Source: Pseudoalteromonas sp. R3 (GTDB lineage Bacteria > Pseudomonadota > Gammaproteobacteria > Enterobacterales > Alteromonadaceae). Taken from it: DNA of 64,000 nt. The translations under genes and the position numbers were made by a program. The notes beneath the pieces are model-generated. The model worked only from the letters and a program-made list of their open reading frames with translations, was not told the origin of the DNA and ran no database searches. The stretch is taken from assembly GCF_004014715.1 (NCBI RefSeq), contig NZ_CP034835.1, forward strand, positions 434,001-498,000, in the 5' to 3' direction. Positions 57,087-64,000 of the stretch are shown here, piece after piece. How positions within the stretch are numbered: the stretch's first letter is position 1; each line of letters opens with the position of its first letter.

Positions 57087-58213
57087 CTGTCACTGCTTAA
57101 TTCAGCTTCTGGCTGGGTCTGATAACACAGGCTTGCCAGTATTTGAGTGACCTGCTCAATACGCAGTGCAAAACTGGATTTGATCGCGCGTTCATGAATG
57201 GTGTGATCCCCATCACCATAGGGTCCAAAGCCATCCAAAGTCGGCGTCCCCGTAGCTGCTGCTGTATTGGCATCAGATACCCCACCACGATGCTCTACAG
57301 GCAGGTCATAACCCAGGATCTCATTGATCTCACTTAACAAGGCTGATTGTTTATCCGTTGGTGCCATCACACCCCGTTGCAAACCGCCTTCTAACTTAAC
57401 CGATACACCCGTGACTTCAATGGCCAGGCAGATATTTTCTATGCCCTCAAGTAGACGCTGTTGCTCAGAGGCTTTAGTAAAACGAGCCTCTACCACCATA
57501 GTGGCCGATGGAGAAATGGTGTTGGCACCAATGCCTCCCTGGATTTTGCCCACATTGACGGTGCTGCCACGTTTGAGATCGGTCAGGGCCGACATCTCCA
57601 TCAGCATGTTTGCCAGTGCAAAATTCGCGTCAATACCATCCCTGTAATGGTTACCGGCATGCGCTGCTTTACCGGTAATGGTAATGGTATAGGTTGCAAT
57701 GCCTTTGCGAGCCACCACCAGCTCGTGGTTTTTTCCTGCCGCTTCGAACACCAGGCAGGCATCATACTGTTTGGCAATTTTTGTCGTCAGTGCTTGGCTG
57801 TCGTCGCTGCCAATTTCCTCATCGCTGACTAGCAGCCAGTCAATGTTATGGAGTTTGCCATAGGTGTGTTTGAGCTGACGCAGTGCGTTCAGTGCGACCC
57901 AGTTACCGCCTTTCATATCACACACACCCGGACCATAAACACAATCATCATCCTGACTGAATTCGACGAAAGTATCGGGTGGATAGACGGTATCCAGATG
58001 ACCCAACAAGAGGATCTTTTTACCTGCGCCTCGTGGCGCTCGCAATAATAAATGATCACCAATATGCTCTCGCTGATAGCGGGTGAGCGTATACCCCAGT
58101 GGCGCAGCCAGTTCAATCATTTGCTCACCGTGTGCATCAACACCGGCTTTATGTTTACTGTAAGAATTACAACGAATTAAAGACGCGAGTTCATTAAAGT
58201 CCAGACTATCCAT
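57083..58213 (-). CDS. M20-family zinc metallopeptidase (CPG2/ArgE-like)
   Basis: The 376-residue protein has the M20 metal and catalytic motifs GHLDTVYP (His72, Asp74), GVCDMKGG (Asp99), DEEIGS (Glu132, Glu133) and, near the C-terminus, [11 protein letters not shown] dimerisation-domain insert lies around residues 180-290. Relatives include carboxypeptidase G2, acetylornithine deacetylase and peptidase T-like enzymes; the substrate is not predictable. There is no signal peptide, so it is cytoplasmic. It is divergent from the first ATP-grasp gene with 188 bases between starts. Confidence 0.93.
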   Translation of the reverse strand: MDSLDFNELASLIRCNSYSKHKAGVDAHGEQMIELAAPLGYTLTRYQREHIGDHLLLRAPRGAGKKILLLGHLDTVYPPDTFVEFSQDDDCVYGPGVCDMKGGNWVALNALRQLKHTYGKLHNIDWLLVSDEEIGSDDSQALTTKIAKQYDACLVFEAAGKNHELVVARKGIATYTITITGKAAHAGNHYRDGIDANFALANMLMEMSALTDLKRGSTVNVGKIQGGIGANTISPSATMVVEARFTKASEQQRLLEGIENICLAIEVTGVSVKLEGGLQRGVMAPTDKQSALLSEINEILGYDLPVEHRGGVSDANTAAATGTPTLDGFGPYGDGDHTIHERAIKSSFALRIEQVTQILASLCYQTQPEAELSSDS

Positions 58214-58401
58214 AACAGGTCCTTGCGGTAATTTTGGCCCATCGTGGCGATTTTCGATGACAGTCAGGTGACGGAATTATGAACAGTTTTTGGATCCCGA
58301 TAGGTACAGAAAAACGATCAAAAATCTGTCACACAGTGCCCTGTAAAATAGCGTTCCTGACCAAATTTTATGCACCTGTTCAAGGACCAAGGAGATACTT
58401 T

Positions 58402-59349
58402 ATGACACGCTCTGTCGCGGCGCCGCACGTTGGCATCTGGATGTACGAAAATGGTGGAGGGCGCGAGATTGAGCAGCGCCTGGTTCACGCGTTGGCCGAA
58501 CGCGGGATCCAAACCAGCACTGGGCTCAACCTGCGTGATGCCCGGGCAAAAGATGGCCAGATCAGCTGTAATGGCGTAGTTATGGAGCAGCTGGATGCGT
58601 TTTTGAGTTACAACGCAGGCCAGCAAACTCAGTTTCAGGTGTATCTCTATCAAGCATTGAGCCAGGCTATTCCAACACTGAATAACTACGAGGCGTTTGC
58701 GCTGGCAGAAGACAAATTCCGCACTTCTCACTTACTCAACAGCCAGGGGATCTGCACCGCGGATTATCGGCTGTGTCATAAAAACGACATGGATGGCCTG
58801 AAGCAGGCACTACGAGATTTTGGTGGCAAGCTGATCTACAAGCCCACCGATGGCTGGGGTGGTGTTGGTATTGTCAAAATTGACAGTGAGCAGGCGCTGG
58901 ACATGCTGCTGCCGTTTTTGAGCCGTACCGACTTGCGTTACTTCTATGTTGAGCGCTTTATTGACTACGACAACACCGATTACCGCATTGATGTGGTGGA
59001 TGGCAAGTTTGTCGGTTGCTATGGCCGTAAAGCGCCAAAGGATGACTGGAAAACCAATATCACCAGTGGCGGCTCTGTGTTTGTCCGGGAGCCTGACGAT
59101 CAGGTTGTTGAACTGGCGATCCGAGCCGCCAACACCTTGGGGCTGGAGATTGCCGGTGTTGATCTAATCTACGATCGCGAACGTGAAGAGTATGTGGTGC
59201 TGGAAGTGAACACCATTCCTGCGTTTGCGACACCTGAACAAGAAGCATTGGGGATCAATTTTAACCAGGCCAAGATAGATGCCATGGTGGAGCTGATCGA
59301 GCGCACAGCGACCCAAAAAAGCGCCCTGCATACGCACAAAGTGGCCTGA
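58402..59349 (+). CDS. RimK-type ATP-grasp ligase
   Basis: From the ATG at 58402 (AAGGAGA 7 bases upstream; the open frame extends to 58279) the product has 315 residues. It carries the ATP-grasp P-loop-like segment IYKPTDGWGGVGIVKI, DYRIDVVDGKFVG, and the metal motif VVLEVNTIPAF with E-x-N, as in RimK and other amino-acid or peptide ligases. Such enzymes join an acid to an amine using ATP; substrates are unknown. The next gene is a second, different ATP-grasp protein, 58 bases away. Confidence 0.9.
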   Translation: MTRSVAAPHVGIWMYENGGGREIEQRLVHALAERGIQTSTGLNLRDARAKDGQISCNGVVMEQLDAFLSYNAGQQTQFQVYLYQALSQAIPTLNNYEAFALAEDKFRTSHLLNSQGICTADYRLCHKNDMDGLKQALRDFGGKLIYKPTDGWGGVGIVKIDSEQALDMLLPFLSRTDLRYFYVERFIDYDNTDYRIDVVDGKFVGCYGRKAPKDDWKTNITSGGSVFVREPDDQVVELAIRAANTLGLEIAGVDLIYDREREEYVVLEVNTIPAFATPEQEALGINFNQAKIDAMVELIERTATQKSALHTHKVA

Positions 59350-59407
59350 TGGCCATGCTACAGACCTATTTTATTAACCCATTAATTTTGCCAAGGTGGC
59401 CCGAGCA

Positions 59408-60802
59408 ATGACTGCAAAACCCAAACTCCCAAAGATTGGACTTCTGTATCTGGATTATGTCTTACGCTTTTTCGACAAATCCAACTTTAAAGGTTGGCCA
59501 GATAAAATCGAAACTGTGGTATATCACTGGGGCAACGACAAAGCGCGTTTTATTGCCGAAGTGAAGCAAAAGAAAATCGATGTGTTGATCGGTAATATTC
59601 CTGCGACAGCGTATGAGACATTTCGGGAAATTGCCCGTGCGTTGCCGCATGTGCGCTTTTTACCCTCGCTGGACAGTCAGTTTTCAAACAAGTCAAAAGA
59701 AAATGTGACTCATTTTTGCCGTAAGTATAAGTTGCCGGCGCCGCATACCGAAATCTTCTATGTCCCTGTAAAAGCGAAGCGTTATCTCAGTCAGGCCAGC
59801 TATCCAAAGATCATCAAGCGCTCGTATGGTCCGTCAAATTACGGCGGCTACTTTGTACATAAAGTGGATAATTATGATGAAGCGATGGCACTGTTGACAG
59901 AGAAAAAGTACTACCCGGCTTATGTACAGGACTTTGTGCCTATGGAAGCAGATATACGTGTCATGCTGGTGGGTCACAAGCCGGTATGTGCTTTCTGGCG
60001 TCGTCCACCGGAAGGCGAATGGCTGACCAATACCAGCCAAGGTGGCAGCATGGATTATCAGGCAGTGCCAAAATCAGTGCTTAAGCTGGCCACTGCAGCT
60101 TCGAAAGCGGCGAATGCCGAATACTGGGCGTGCGATATTGCATTGGGTAAGGATGGCAAGCTGCGGATCCTGGAATGCGCCACGGCATTTGCGGCGTTTC
60201 CTTATATTCGAGACTGGATTGGTCAGTATCTGATGTGGTTACTATCGGATGGTCATTTCCGTAAGCCAACTATTCCACTATATAACTGGGAAGAGCTGGG
60301 CAAAATCGACTCTCGCCTGTTGCGTACTATGCGTCACATTGGGTTTTCGAGCTATACACCAAGCCAGGATTGTGGCGAAACCTTTTATGGCATGGATGAA
60401 CAACACTTTCCAATTCTGGATACTCAATATCAGCGTATCGAAGAATGGCCTAGTGAGATCTGGAATTTACAGGACAACTTTGTGTTACAGGCCAAATCGG
60501 CACAGGCCAAAGCCCTGCAACCTATTCCGGGCAGCGATGAACAGGCGGGTCTGGAGCTAAACAGTTATCCGGCTCCGGTGTTCGATGATGCCCAGATCCG
60601 GGAGATCCTGGCTCAGGTAAAAGGGATAGGTGACAAGATGATCGATGAGATCATGACGACCTTTGGTGCACATGGTGTGGTTGAAGCCCTGAATACTGAA
60701 CCACAGCAGTTATGTGTCGTGAAGAATCTAAAGGATAAGAAACTGGAAAAGATTGTTGCTCACTGGCAACAGGTGATGCCCGCCGGGCTGACCACACATT
60801 AG
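59408..60802 (+). CDS. Divergent ATP-grasp protein with C-terminal helix-hairpin-helix-like tail
   Basis: The 464-residue protein has an ATP-grasp-like core (KIIKRSYGPSNYGGY, then DIRVMLVGHKPVCAFWRR). In place of the usual E-x-N metal motif it reads ILECATAF (Glu256, Cys257, Ala258), so catalysis may be altered. After about residue 395 a helix-hairpin-helix-like region follows (VKGIGDKMIDEIMTTFGAHG, later VKNLKDKKLEKIVAHW), which is unusual for this fold. The start at 59408 is set by AAGGTGG. It follows the RimK-type gene and precedes the M14 peptidase by 75 bases. Confidence 0.82.
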   Translation: MTAKPKLPKIGLLYLDYVLRFFDKSNFKGWPDKIETVVYHWGNDKARFIAEVKQKKIDVLIGNIPATAYETFREIARALPHVRFLPSLDSQFSNKSKENVTHFCRKYKLPAPHTEIFYVPVKAKRYLSQASYPKIIKRSYGPSNYGGYFVHKVDNYDEAMALLTEKKYYPAYVQDFVPMEADIRVMLVGHKPVCAFWRRPPEGEWLTNTSQGGSMDYQAVPKSVLKLATAASKAANAEYWACDIALGKDGKLRILECATAFAAFPYIRDWIGQYLMWLLSDGHFRKPTIPLYNWEELGKIDSRLLRTMRHIGFSSYTPSQDCGETFYGMDEQHFPILDTQYQRIEEWPSEIWNLQDNFVLQAKSAQAKALQPIPGSDEQAGLELNSYPAPVFDDAQIREILAQVKGIGDKMIDEIMTTFGAHGVVEALNTEPQQLCVVKNLKDKKLEKIVAHWQQVMPAGLTTH

Positions 60803-60877
60803 TGCTTTCTGGCTGTACCGGATCAGCTAGTCTGATCCGGGTTATGGCATGTCTTTTTATGCAACTGAGCAACCGCT

Positions 60878-63469
60878 ATGAAAATCCAATATGCGTCCTA
60901 TCAGGACACCATAGAGTTCCTGCAAAGCGCCATGAGCGCACACCCCCACTTGATCCGTTTACAAAGTATAGGCGAAACCTGGGAAGGCCGACCGATCATG
61001 CTAGTAACTATTTCCCTGGATGTCACTTACGCTGATGATAAACCGGCATTACTGTATACCGGATCCATCCATGCGCGGGAATGGATCGGCAATGAACTGG
61101 CGGTGAAATTTGTTCAGTATGTAATTGATAATTATCGTTTCAACCCTAAGCTACAACATGCGTTGACGCGCAATACCTTGTACATGGTACCGTGTCTCAA
61201 CCCTGATGGGTTTGAATATTCCCGTAATCATTTCTCTTTCTGGCGCAAAAATCGGCGTAACAATGGCGATGGTACCTTCGGGGTGGATCTGAACCGTAAC
61301 TTTGATGCCAAGTTTATGCGCAACCAAAATACGGGTTCTAATACCTATGGCGGCCCCCATGCGTTTTCAGAACCCGAAACCTGCGCTATCCGTGATTTTG
61401 TGGAAAGTCACGACAATATTCGCATTGCGCTGGATTACCACTCTCAGGGCAATGTGTTTTTCCCGGCCCATAAGTTTAATCATGAAGTGGAGATCGAAGG
61501 CACGGATCTCAATGTGTTATGCGCTAACATGAACCATGAGATCAAAAAGGTCACGGGACGCCAATACGGGATCCACCGTGGCAAGCCGCCGGCTCAGCTA
61601 ATTCACGGCAGTGGCCGCGAGTATTACTATCGCAAAGGCATCATTGCGACAGTGGTGGAGGTGGGTACACGTAATATTCCGGATTACATGAAAAACATGT
61701 CCGAGAGTGTCGCCGAGAATATTCCCGCCGTACAATATGCACTGAGTGAAGCGATTAATTACTCGCCGCTGGCGCCTAAGCGAGTTGAAGGCTTTACCAT
61801 TAAGTCCGTAGCTCATGACAGTGTCGAGCTGGAGTGGCAGTATGAAGACCGCGATGACATCTACTTTGAGGTCTATCGCAGTCAGCACAACAAAAACCCC
61901 TGCGGCGAAGAAACTCTGGTGGCTATTACCAAAACACAGGGCTTTACTGATAGCCAGCTGCAAAGCGGACACAGTTATTTTTATAACATTCGCGCCGTCG
62001 ATAAAGTCACCAAAATTAAATCCCCGTTCAGCCCGGAATTGCGCCTGAAAACCCGCCTGGGCCGGACCGAAAGCGCCCGAACTCTGTTCCCTTCCCGCGA
62101 AACCGTGGGTTATTTATCGCAGAACAATCAGGCCAAAAACAAAGAGCACTTTGGCTATAACTCCATGTTTATCGGCGTCGATAAAAAGCGGGGGGTAAGC
62201 ATGGGCGTAGTGCAGTTTGATCTCAGCAGTATTGTGGAAGGCTCACAGATCTTAAGCGCCCAGTTCTTTATCTATCCGATGAACCGGGTGGCCGCCAAAA
62301 TTGAAAAATATGGCGAGTGGTCGGTGGCGATTCTCGATGCGGATCAGGTTGAGGACATTTATGATTACAGCAGCATTGCCGACGCTAAGCCTTTGCATAC
62401 GCTGGGGCAAACCATAGAATCCGACAAGCTCACTCAGGGGATCTGGCTAAAATGGTCGTTTAACGGCGTTGAACGCAGCCTGCTGGCCAAGCTGCTTAAG
62501 CAAAAGCGGTTGCTACTGCGCTTACAGGGACCCAAGAAATTGCCTCTGGGCAAAGACTCTCAGGTGATGCAATTCGATATTGGCTACGGTTCGTTTGGCA
62601 GTGGTCTGCACTATCGGCCCAATCTCGAGCTGGTGTATCAGTTACCTGAGCAGCAACTTGCTCTGAGCCCGCTGTCCTGTAATACCATTTACAAAGACAA
62701 AGTGGTGGCCGATAAGCTGGCGTCGGGGTTCGATGCCGAAGGCGATATTGTTTACGGACAAATGGCGTTTGATCTGAATGTGGATTTGCCCGTTGACCGG
62801 ACTGTATTTACCAATGCCTGCCTCACCGTGCGTTGTTGTAATTCCATTGCTTCTGCGCGGGATGTGCGTTTTACCATAGAGTTGGTTGAGCTCAGAGATG
62901 TGGACTACCAGCATGTTAAACAGCGTCAGAAAATTGAGTATATCGGCTATGAGGTGAGCAATGAGCAGCTCAGGGAACGCGCCGAACATCACTTTATTTT
63001 CGATAGCTACAGCTTGCAGGAGCTGGAGCGTCTGCATCAGGCACAGACGCCATTTTACTTTATTATCCGTGCCACTGCTGAGTCGCAGGCCACCGATGCG
63101 CTGGTAAACTGGACCAACTGTCAGGATCAGCAACCGGCACAGCTGAAAATCGATTATATCGAGCGCCGTAAACATCCGGTGGCTGCGCCCCATAACCTGC
63201 AAACTCAGGTCGAAAACGGTGTAGTTAAGCTGACCTGGGACAATGAAGAAGACGAGGATCTGGTCGGCTTCTTTGTGGTGCGTAACCGTTTTCATCCGCC
63301 GCGCTCGCCCTTTGATGGGGTGAAGTTGTACGGTGGTCGAGACAATTATACGCTCGATAACTTCGGCACGCCGGATATTGCTAAGTATTACGCGGTGTTT
63401 AGCTATGATGATGTGCCGAATTACTCGCAGCCGGTAACCATCTATTATCCGGGCAAAACCGAGCGCTGA
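60878..63469 (+). CDS. M14-family zinc carboxypeptidase with fibronectin and DNRLRE-like domains
   Basis: The 863-residue protein begins with an M14 carboxypeptidase domain (about 1-290): zinc ligands His65 and Glu68 in SIHAREWIG and His188 in DYHSQG, substrate-binding Asn139 and Arg140 in DLNRNFD, and catalytic Glu261 in VVEVGT. A fibronectin-III-like domain (about 296-390), two or more DNRLRE-like beta domains (about 395-765) and a final Fn3-like domain (about 770-860) follow. The N-terminus lacks a signal peptide, which is odd for such a domain set. It follows the two ATP-grasp genes, with about 80 bases to the antiporter gene. Confidence 0.88.
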   Translation: MKIQYASYQDTIEFLQSAMSAHPHLIRLQSIGETWEGRPIMLVTISLDVTYADDKPALLYTGSIHAREWIGNELAVKFVQYVIDNYRFNPKLQHALTRNTLYMVPCLNPDGFEYSRNHFSFWRKNRRNNGDGTFGVDLNRNFDAKFMRNQNTGSNTYGGPHAFSEPETCAIRDFVESHDNIRIALDYHSQGNVFFPAHKFNHEVEIEGTDLNVLCANMNHEIKKVTGRQYGIHRGKPPAQLIHGSGREYYYRKGIIATVVEVGTRNIPDYMKNMSESVAENIPAVQYALSEAINYSPLAPKRVEGFTIKSVAHDSVELEWQYEDRDDIYFEVYRSQHNKNPCGEETLVAITKTQGFTDSQLQSGHSYFYNIRAVDKVTKIKSPFSPELRLKTRLGRTESARTLFPSRETVGYLSQNNQAKNKEHFGYNSMFIGVDKKRGVSMGVVQFDLSSIVEGSQILSAQFFIYPMNRVAAKIEKYGEWSVAILDADQVEDIYDYSSIADAKPLHTLGQTIESDKLTQGIWLKWSFNGVERSLLAKLLKQKRLLLRLQGPKKLPLGKDSQVMQFDIGYGSFGSGLHYRPNLELVYQLPEQQLALSPLSCNTIYKDKVVADKLASGFDAEGDIVYGQMAFDLNVDLPVDRTVFTNACLTVRCCNSIASARDVRFTIELVELRDVDYQHVKQRQKIEYIGYEVSNEQLRERAEHHFIFDSYSLQELERLHQAQTPFYFIIRATAESQATDALVNWTNCQDQQPAQLKIDYIERRKHPVAAPHNLQTQVENGVVKLTWDNEEDEDLVGFFVVRNRFHPPRSPFDGVKLYGGRDNYTLDNFGTPDIAKYYAVFSYDDVPNYSQPVTIYYPGKTER

Positions 63470-63552
63470 GTTTTTTGCTCTTAAACTAACAGGGCCAGCC
63501 TGGGTGAACTAAGCTTACACCATTGTGAGCGCGGTGATTAAAGGTGGCTGGT

Positions 63553-64000
63553 ATGCAGTTTGAATCTGGCATTCTGGTCCTGGTATTTTTGATTCTGGCC
63601 CTGTTTATTGGTGCACTGACCCGCCACGCCCTGAAAAACACCCAGATCCCTTACACTGTAGCTTTACTGGTGATTGGGATCTGTATTGGCCTGGCGCAGC
63701 GCGGAGAGGTGTTTGACGGCGAGATGCAGATGGTGGGCGATACCCTGACGCTGGTGGCCGACATCGATCCGCACCTGTTTCTTTTCCTGTTTTTACCTAC
63801 CCTGATCTTTGAAAGCGCTTTTGCCATGGAAGTGCATTTATTCCGGCGCATGTTTACGCAAATCGCCATTCTGGCGGTGCCAGGTCTGATGCTGGCCATC
63901 TGGCTGACTGCTGAGTTATTGCATTTAGGCGTGCCTGAACACTGGCAGTGGAGCTGGGCTATGTGTCTGATGTTTGGTGCCCTGATCAGTGCCACCGATC
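63553..64000 (+). CDS. NhaP-type Na+(K+)/H+ antiporter, N-terminal part (runs off window)
   Basis: An ATG behind AAGGTGG opens a frame that reaches the window end without a stop (about 149 residues). Membrane helices and the CPA1-family motifs FLPTLIFESAFAMEV and FGALISATDP are present; these include the acidic residues of the ion site. Relatives exchange Na+ or K+ for protons across the inner membrane. The rest of the gene lies beyond 64000. Confidence 0.88.
   Translation, partial: MQFESGILVLVFLILALFIGALTRHALKNTQIPYTVALLVIGICIGLAQRGEVFDGEMQMVGDTLTLVADIDPHLFLFLFLPTLIFESAFAMEVHLFRRMFTQIAILAVPGLMLAIWLTAELLHLGVPEHWQWSWAMCLMFGALISATD

Noticed and set aside
62642..63295. A 217-residue open frame on the minus strand
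   Set aside because: It lies wholly inside the M14 carboxypeptidase gene, shows no family resemblance and has no ribosome-binding site; it is an antisense shadow.

Overview
The window looks like a chromosome segment of a marine gammaproteobacterium of the Alteromonadales, most likely Pseudoalteromonas or a close relative. This rests on gene order and protein character: rpoN-hpf-ptsN next to the lpt/kds genes, mla-murA, degS/degQ, rplM-rpsI-petABC-sspAB and lpoA-rsmI-rnpB, followed by an accessory stretch rich in secreted, calcium-binding and GlyGly-CTERM proteins. It is a reading of the sequence, not a database result.

Layout. Positions 1-26050 are conserved core. The minus strand of 1-6364 carries a lipopolysaccharide-export and Kdo-synthesis group (yrbG-like exchanger, kdsD, kdsC, lptC, lptA, lptB) followed by rpoN, hpf and the start of ptsN. 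The plus strand of 6581-11251 carries mlaFEDCB, ibaG and murA. Then come degS, degQ and zapG (minus), zapE (plus), the ribosomal pair rplM-rpsI, the cytochrome bc1 operon petABC, sspAB, the minus-strand lpoA-yraN-diaA-dolP group, rsmI, and the RNase P RNA gene. Several strong intrinsic terminators separate these units.

Positions 26100-53700 are accessory. A 2391-residue multidomain secreted protein follows rnpB. Next come a small exported protein, a second (paralogous) secD-secF pair and a CadC-like membrane regulator with a PD40 propeller. The most unusual locus is 39495-44941. It holds an RmlB-like dehydratase, a small exported protein with a tail of 21 prolines, a 934-residue fusion (GT2 glycosyltransferase, PqqD-like peptide-binding domain, prolyl 4-hydroxylase-type dioxygenase), and a GT60-type glycosyltransferase of the family that in Dictyostelium attaches GlcNAc to hydroxyproline. 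Together these suggest a bacterial hydroxyproline-glycosylation system with its substrate encoded alongside. Then follow two paralogous PD40 exported proteins on either side of a membrane-protein/XRE-regulator pair, an uncharacterised protein and a BNR-repeat GlyGly-CTERM protein whose frame is broken at a G7 tract. A 50-codon gene at 51973-52125 looks like a ribosomal natural-product precursor.

Positions 53700-64000 hold a chemotaxis receptor, a small membrane-anchored protein, mutM, and a group of two ATP-grasp ligases with M20 and M14 metallopeptidases. The window ends inside an NhaP-type Na+/H+ antiporter gene. I found no tRNA or rRNA genes, insertion sequences, prophage genes or CRISPR arrays.
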